Positions 61,587 through 64,000 of a DNA stretch of 64,000 nucleotides are shown here, one piece after another. The position numbers and the translations under genes are program-made. The stretch comes from Paenisporosarcina sp. FSL H8-0542 (GTDB taxonomy: Bacteria; Bacillota; Bacilli; Bacillales_A; Planococcaceae), in contig NZ_CP152050.1 of the NCBI RefSeq assembly GCF_038632915.1, positions 3,069,001-3,133,000 on the forward strand, given 5' to 3'. Numbering within the stretch: position 1 is the first letter of the stretch; the number at the start of each line of letters is the position of its first letter. The notes beneath the pieces are model-generated. The model had not been told where the DNA came from. It saw nothing but the letters and a program-made list of their open reading frames with translations, and searched no databases.

Positions 61587-61622
61587 AGAGGCTGACTCAC
61601 TATTGAGTCAGCCTCTTTCTCT
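61587..61622 (+). terminator. Terminator of the transporter-aminotransferase cluster
   Basis: AGAGGCTGACTCA and TGAGTCAGCCTCT form a perfect 13-bp stem with loop CTAT, then TTCTCT. Confidence 0.93.
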
Positions 61623-61694
61623 ATTATTTTGAATAACGCCTTCATAGATTGATATATCAAACATATAATGGATTAAAGAAAGGAGAGCTTCGTA

Positions 61695-61994
61695 ATGACC
61701 GATCCCATTCAAACAATGATTCAATTATTACAAACGCTGATCCCCCTTATACTGGGTACCATTCTCTTTTCCAGCACCCTGATGTCTCCAAAAAGATGGC
61801 TTGTCGCCATCACTTTATTTATAGGAATTAGCGGGCCATTCATTTATTCCCTGTTTAATGAACAATCTCATCCCGCAATCGATGCAAATATCGGTTTGGG
61901 TCTCTCCATGCTTTTTGTATGGATTTGCTCAGGACTGTTGGTACTCTTCGCCCTCATTCGAATATATCTCAACATAAAACAACAAAAAAACTAG
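61695..61994 (+). CDS. Small three-TM membrane protein
   Basis: A 99-residue protein with three hydrophobic segments (about 10-30, 35-55, 68-92) and a basic tail. AAAGGAGAGC precedes the ATG. No family recognised. An overlapping frame from 61649 lacks a ribosome site. Confidence 0.75.
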   Translation: MTDPIQTMIQLLQTLIPLILGTILFSSTLMSPKRWLVAITLFIGISGPFIYSLFNEQSHPAIDANIGLGLSMLFVWICSGLLVLFALIRIYLNIKQQKN

Positions 61995-62110
61995 AACACG
62001 CGACTTATTGTCGTATGATTCTAGTTTTCTTTTGTTCTGCATACATTTCGCTCAAATGTGACCAATAACAAGAAAATTTACCAAAGATCGCATAGCCGAG
62101 GTTTAATTTT

Positions 62111-62521
62111 TCAACTTGTCTCTTCATTCGCCAAATCTAAAATATTTTCACCAATAGGTTCCCACAATTCGATTTTGTTTCCTTCCAAATCTAAAATGTG
62201 TGCAAATTTCCCGTAACTTTCTTCCAAAATAGGTGCTAGGATTTCGACACCTTTCGTTTGAAGTTCTTCAGCCAATTCAACCAAATCATCTACGCGGAAA
62301 TTAATCATGAACTGCTTCTGTGATGGTTCAAAATAAGTCGTCTCTTCTTTAAACGGCGCCCATATCGTCCTCCCTATACCTGGTTGCTTTACAGAATTCC
62401 AAAGAAACACTTTGCCGTATTCATCCGAATCTATTCCTAATTTTTCTTTATACCAGTTTCGCAAGGCTATTGGGTCCTCGCTTTTAAAGAACACTCCACC
62501 AATTCCTGTTACACCTGCCAT
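62111..62521 (-). CDS. VOC-superfamily protein (glyoxalase/bleomycin-resistance fold)
   Basis: A 136-residue protein with two beta-alpha-beta-beta-beta modules. VFFKSEDPIALRNWYKEKLG is the first module and KFAHILDLEGNKIELWEP the second; the Glu in KIELWEP is the usual metal ligand. Reaction unknown. The ATG at 62521 has GGAGTGA; the frame goes on three codons further without a better site. Single gene. Confidence 0.9.
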   Translation of the reverse strand: MAGVTGIGGVFFKSEDPIALRNWYKEKLGIDSDEYGKVFLWNSVKQPGIGRTIWAPFKEETTYFEPSQKQFMINFRVDDLVELAEELQTKGVEILAPILEESYGKFAHILDLEGNKIELWEPIGENILDLANEETS

Positions 62522-62791
62522 TAATATCACTCCAATTTTTTATAGGTATTGTTAATCGCACACTTGCGCTAGTCACATGAGCCAAAAAGTATGAAAACCA
62601 CATACTTGTTGGCATCAAACTTCACGTTCTTGCGGCAAGCAAGGTCAAATGCACTCCTTCGGTTTTTATTCAATTTTAACAGCTTTCTATAGCATAGCCC
62701 CTTTTAAAAAAATATTTTCTATAGATTAAAACTTTTTTGCCAAAATAAAGTCAAATGTAGTATTAAAAATATGAAAGGAAGAATGAGCAAA

Positions 62792-63400
62792 GTGAAAAAG
62801 AGGAATAAGGCAATTCCACTGTTCATCACTTTTACTGTCGCATTGTTGATTGCACTCAGTTTGCAAACGGATAAAGGAACGGCGTTTATGAAAGAAATTA
62901 AAGATATGTTTCTCCCTGAGAAAGAAGTAATTCAAAGCATTGAAGGAGAGGATGAAGAAACTGAAGTCCAGTTAAATAAAGGGAAACATTCGGAATATGT
63001 GATTTATGTAGATGAAACACGCTACAAGCTGACCCACGGTGAGGAATCAGATATCATTACTCCTGTTTACCCAGTGCCTGAAAATTATCCGGAAGTGACG
63101 ATGGACATCATGCAAGTTCCCGATGAGAAACCAGAAGAACTTGTTGTTAAATTTGGAGCCGTGCTAAAAAAAGACTTTCCCGAGCTACGGGATGTTGTAG
63201 AAGTAACGGAACCTGTAAAAGGATATGAGTTACATGGTGCAGCAGGCAATGAAGCAAACAGCAAAATCGTTCATGCTTACGTCATCAGTAACGGGAAAGA
63301 TGGAAGTTTTGTCATCACGCAGTACTATTTCCTCGAAGCTGCTGAAGGACATGGAGCAAGATTTCATCATATGCTAAAAACCTTTGAAATCGTTGAATAA
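62792..63400 (+). CDS. Membrane-anchored protein of unknown function
   Basis: A 202-residue protein: basic N-terminus, one TM helix or signal peptide (about 5-24), then an extracellular domain of about 170 residues (SEYVIYVDETRYKLTHGEES; then YPVPENYPEVTMDIMQVPDE). The GTG at 62792 has AAAGGAAG nine bases upstream and is preferred over the ATG at 62771, where the site would lie inside the gene. No family recognised. Confidence 0.8.
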   Translation: MKKRNKAIPLFITFTVALLIALSLQTDKGTAFMKEIKDMFLPEKEVIQSIEGEDEETEVQLNKGKHSEYVIYVDETRYKLTHGEESDIITPVYPVPENYPEVTMDIMQVPDEKPEELVVKFGAVLKKDFPELRDVVEVTEPVKGYELHGAAGNEANSKIVHAYVISNGKDGSFVITQYYFLEAAEGHGARFHHMLKTFEIVE

Positions 63401-63446
63401 CCTTTAAGAGGAGCCGGCCAATCCCGTTCCTCTTAAAGGTTTTTGT
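63399..63446 (+). terminator. Terminator of the anchored protein gene
   Basis: AACCTTTAAGAGGA (63399-63412) pairs perfectly with TCCTCTTAAAGGTT (63428-63441), followed by TTT. Confidence 0.9.
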
Positions 63447-63478
63447 TTTCCACAAATAAATACTGGTTTACGTGATGG

Positions 63479-63928
63479 TTAACCGAGTTTCATCACGTGT
63501 GTCGTATCAGGCGTATCATGAGTTTCTTCAAATCCGTTCGCCCGGTAAAAAGCATCTGCTTTTGCAGATTCAGTACGACATGTGATTTTTGAAAAATTGC
63601 CTTTGGCATGGTTCACAAGTTCGGTGAGTAATTGAGAGCCTACCCCTTGTCGTCTGGCAACTCCGAGTGTATAAAATCTCCTTAAGCGAGCTTCATCTTT
63701 GTTTTCCGTATACGGATTTTGATTGATGCCGCCGATTGCCACCAATTTATCGGGACCTTCCCACACTCCGAAAAGCGCTTCCCCGTCTTTGTTGAACGTA
63801 TTTGATCCATCTTCATAATCATGTACTAAACGAGTCAAGAAACGGTAACCTTCTTCTTCACTTTCTGTTACCAGCTGCGATACGTCTACTTTCTTCAAAT
63901 CTTCTATTCGTTGAACTTTGAACGTCAT
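63479..63928 (-). CDS. GNAT-family N-acetyltransferase
   Basis: A 149-residue acetyltransferase. The acetyl-CoA loop is TLGVARRQGVGSQLLTELV, and AFYRANGFEETHDTPDT is the C-terminal signature with the usual Tyr and Gly-Phe. Substrate unknown. Start at 63928 has GGGGAGAAAC upstream. It converges on the anchored-protein gene. Confidence 0.9.
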   Translation of the reverse strand: MTFKVQRIEDLKKVDVSQLVTESEEEGYRFLTRLVHDYEDGSNTFNKDGEALFGVWEGPDKLVAIGGINQNPYTENKDEARLRRFYTLGVARRQGVGSQLLTELVNHAKGNFSKITCRTESAKADAFYRANGFEETHDTPDTTHVMKLG

Positions 63929-64000
63929 CTGAGTTTCTCCCCTTTAGTTAATAGTTTAATTATTCTAACTATATACTATTTCGCTAAACACGGACTCATT

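Noticed and set aside
62587-62610. AAGTATG/CATACTT hairpin as a minus-strand terminator
   Set aside because: Short stem and no gene upstream on that strand.
1-64000. CRISPR arrays, prophage, insertion sequences, tRNA or rRNA
   Set aside because: The only tandem repeats are gapless 21-bp arrays without constant repeats and unique spacers, or in-gene repeats; no transposase, integrase or cas gene, and no RNA gene pattern was recognised.

Overview
The window looks like chromosomal DNA from a low-to-moderate-GC Gram-positive rod of the Bacillales, most likely the Planococcaceae (Sporosarcina or a relative). The evidence is strong AGGAGG-type ribosome binding sites, frequent TTG/GTG starts, a LiaIHFSR cell-envelope stress operon, an S-box (SAM) riboswitch, FadR- and Fur-type operators of Bacillus pattern, and Bacillus-type families such as DUF3243, AdaA/AdaB and a YusV-like ATPase. 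The genus is inference. I see no phage, insertion sequence, CRISPR array, rRNA or tRNA.

Layout. 1-4000: a fatty-acid degradation operon on the minus strand (thiolase, short-chain dehydrogenase, acyl-CoA dehydrogenase) behind a FadR-type operator. 4130-7650: liaI-liaH-liaF-liaS-liaR on the plus strand with a terminator between liaH and liaF. 7650-17100: membrane and signalling genes, including a multi-repeat TM-helix channel, a RCK potassium channel, a CAAX-type protease, a two-component pair and an EamA transporter. 17200-30900: a long minus-strand Tad/Flp pilus locus (CpaB, CpaE, TadA, TadB, TadC, Flp-like pilin, VWA lipoprotein, glycine-rich repeat surface protein, a block of membrane proteins with a recent duplication, then TadE and TadF-like pseudopilins). 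31200-34900: metY-metX-hom under an S-box riboswitch. 34900-39700: plsY-like gene, pepT, a Fur-regulated siderophore ATPase with a FhuF-like reductase, and a secreted AEEKK-repeat protein. 39700-45000: a diguanylate cyclase, a PAS histidine kinase, and a second FhuF-like gene beside a perfect Fur box. 45000-55750: mixed metabolism, DNA alkylation repair (adaA/adaB), acetyltransferases and a penicillin-binding protein. 55860-61620: a degenerate sigma-54-type regulator, an SsuABC-type transporter and a class III aminotransferase. 61690-64000: small ordinary genes.

Most interesting points. (1) Divergent from the second fhuF-like gene, a near-consensus minus-strand promoter overlaps a perfect Fur box and would make an RNA of about 158 nt carrying a C-rich hairpin loop and a strong terminator, a good candidate for an FsrA-like iron-sparing small RNA. 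(2) Three intergenic loci carry imperfect tandem repeats with exactly the same 21-bp period; two of them share sequence. (3) Several genes are caught in decay: a cupredoxin left as one circularly permuted domain, a frameshifted NUDIX gene, an EamA gene reduced to its two ends, and a 5'-truncated paralogue inside the Tad locus. (4) The Tad locus carries a large glycine-rich repeat protein and a family of membrane proteins of unknown function.
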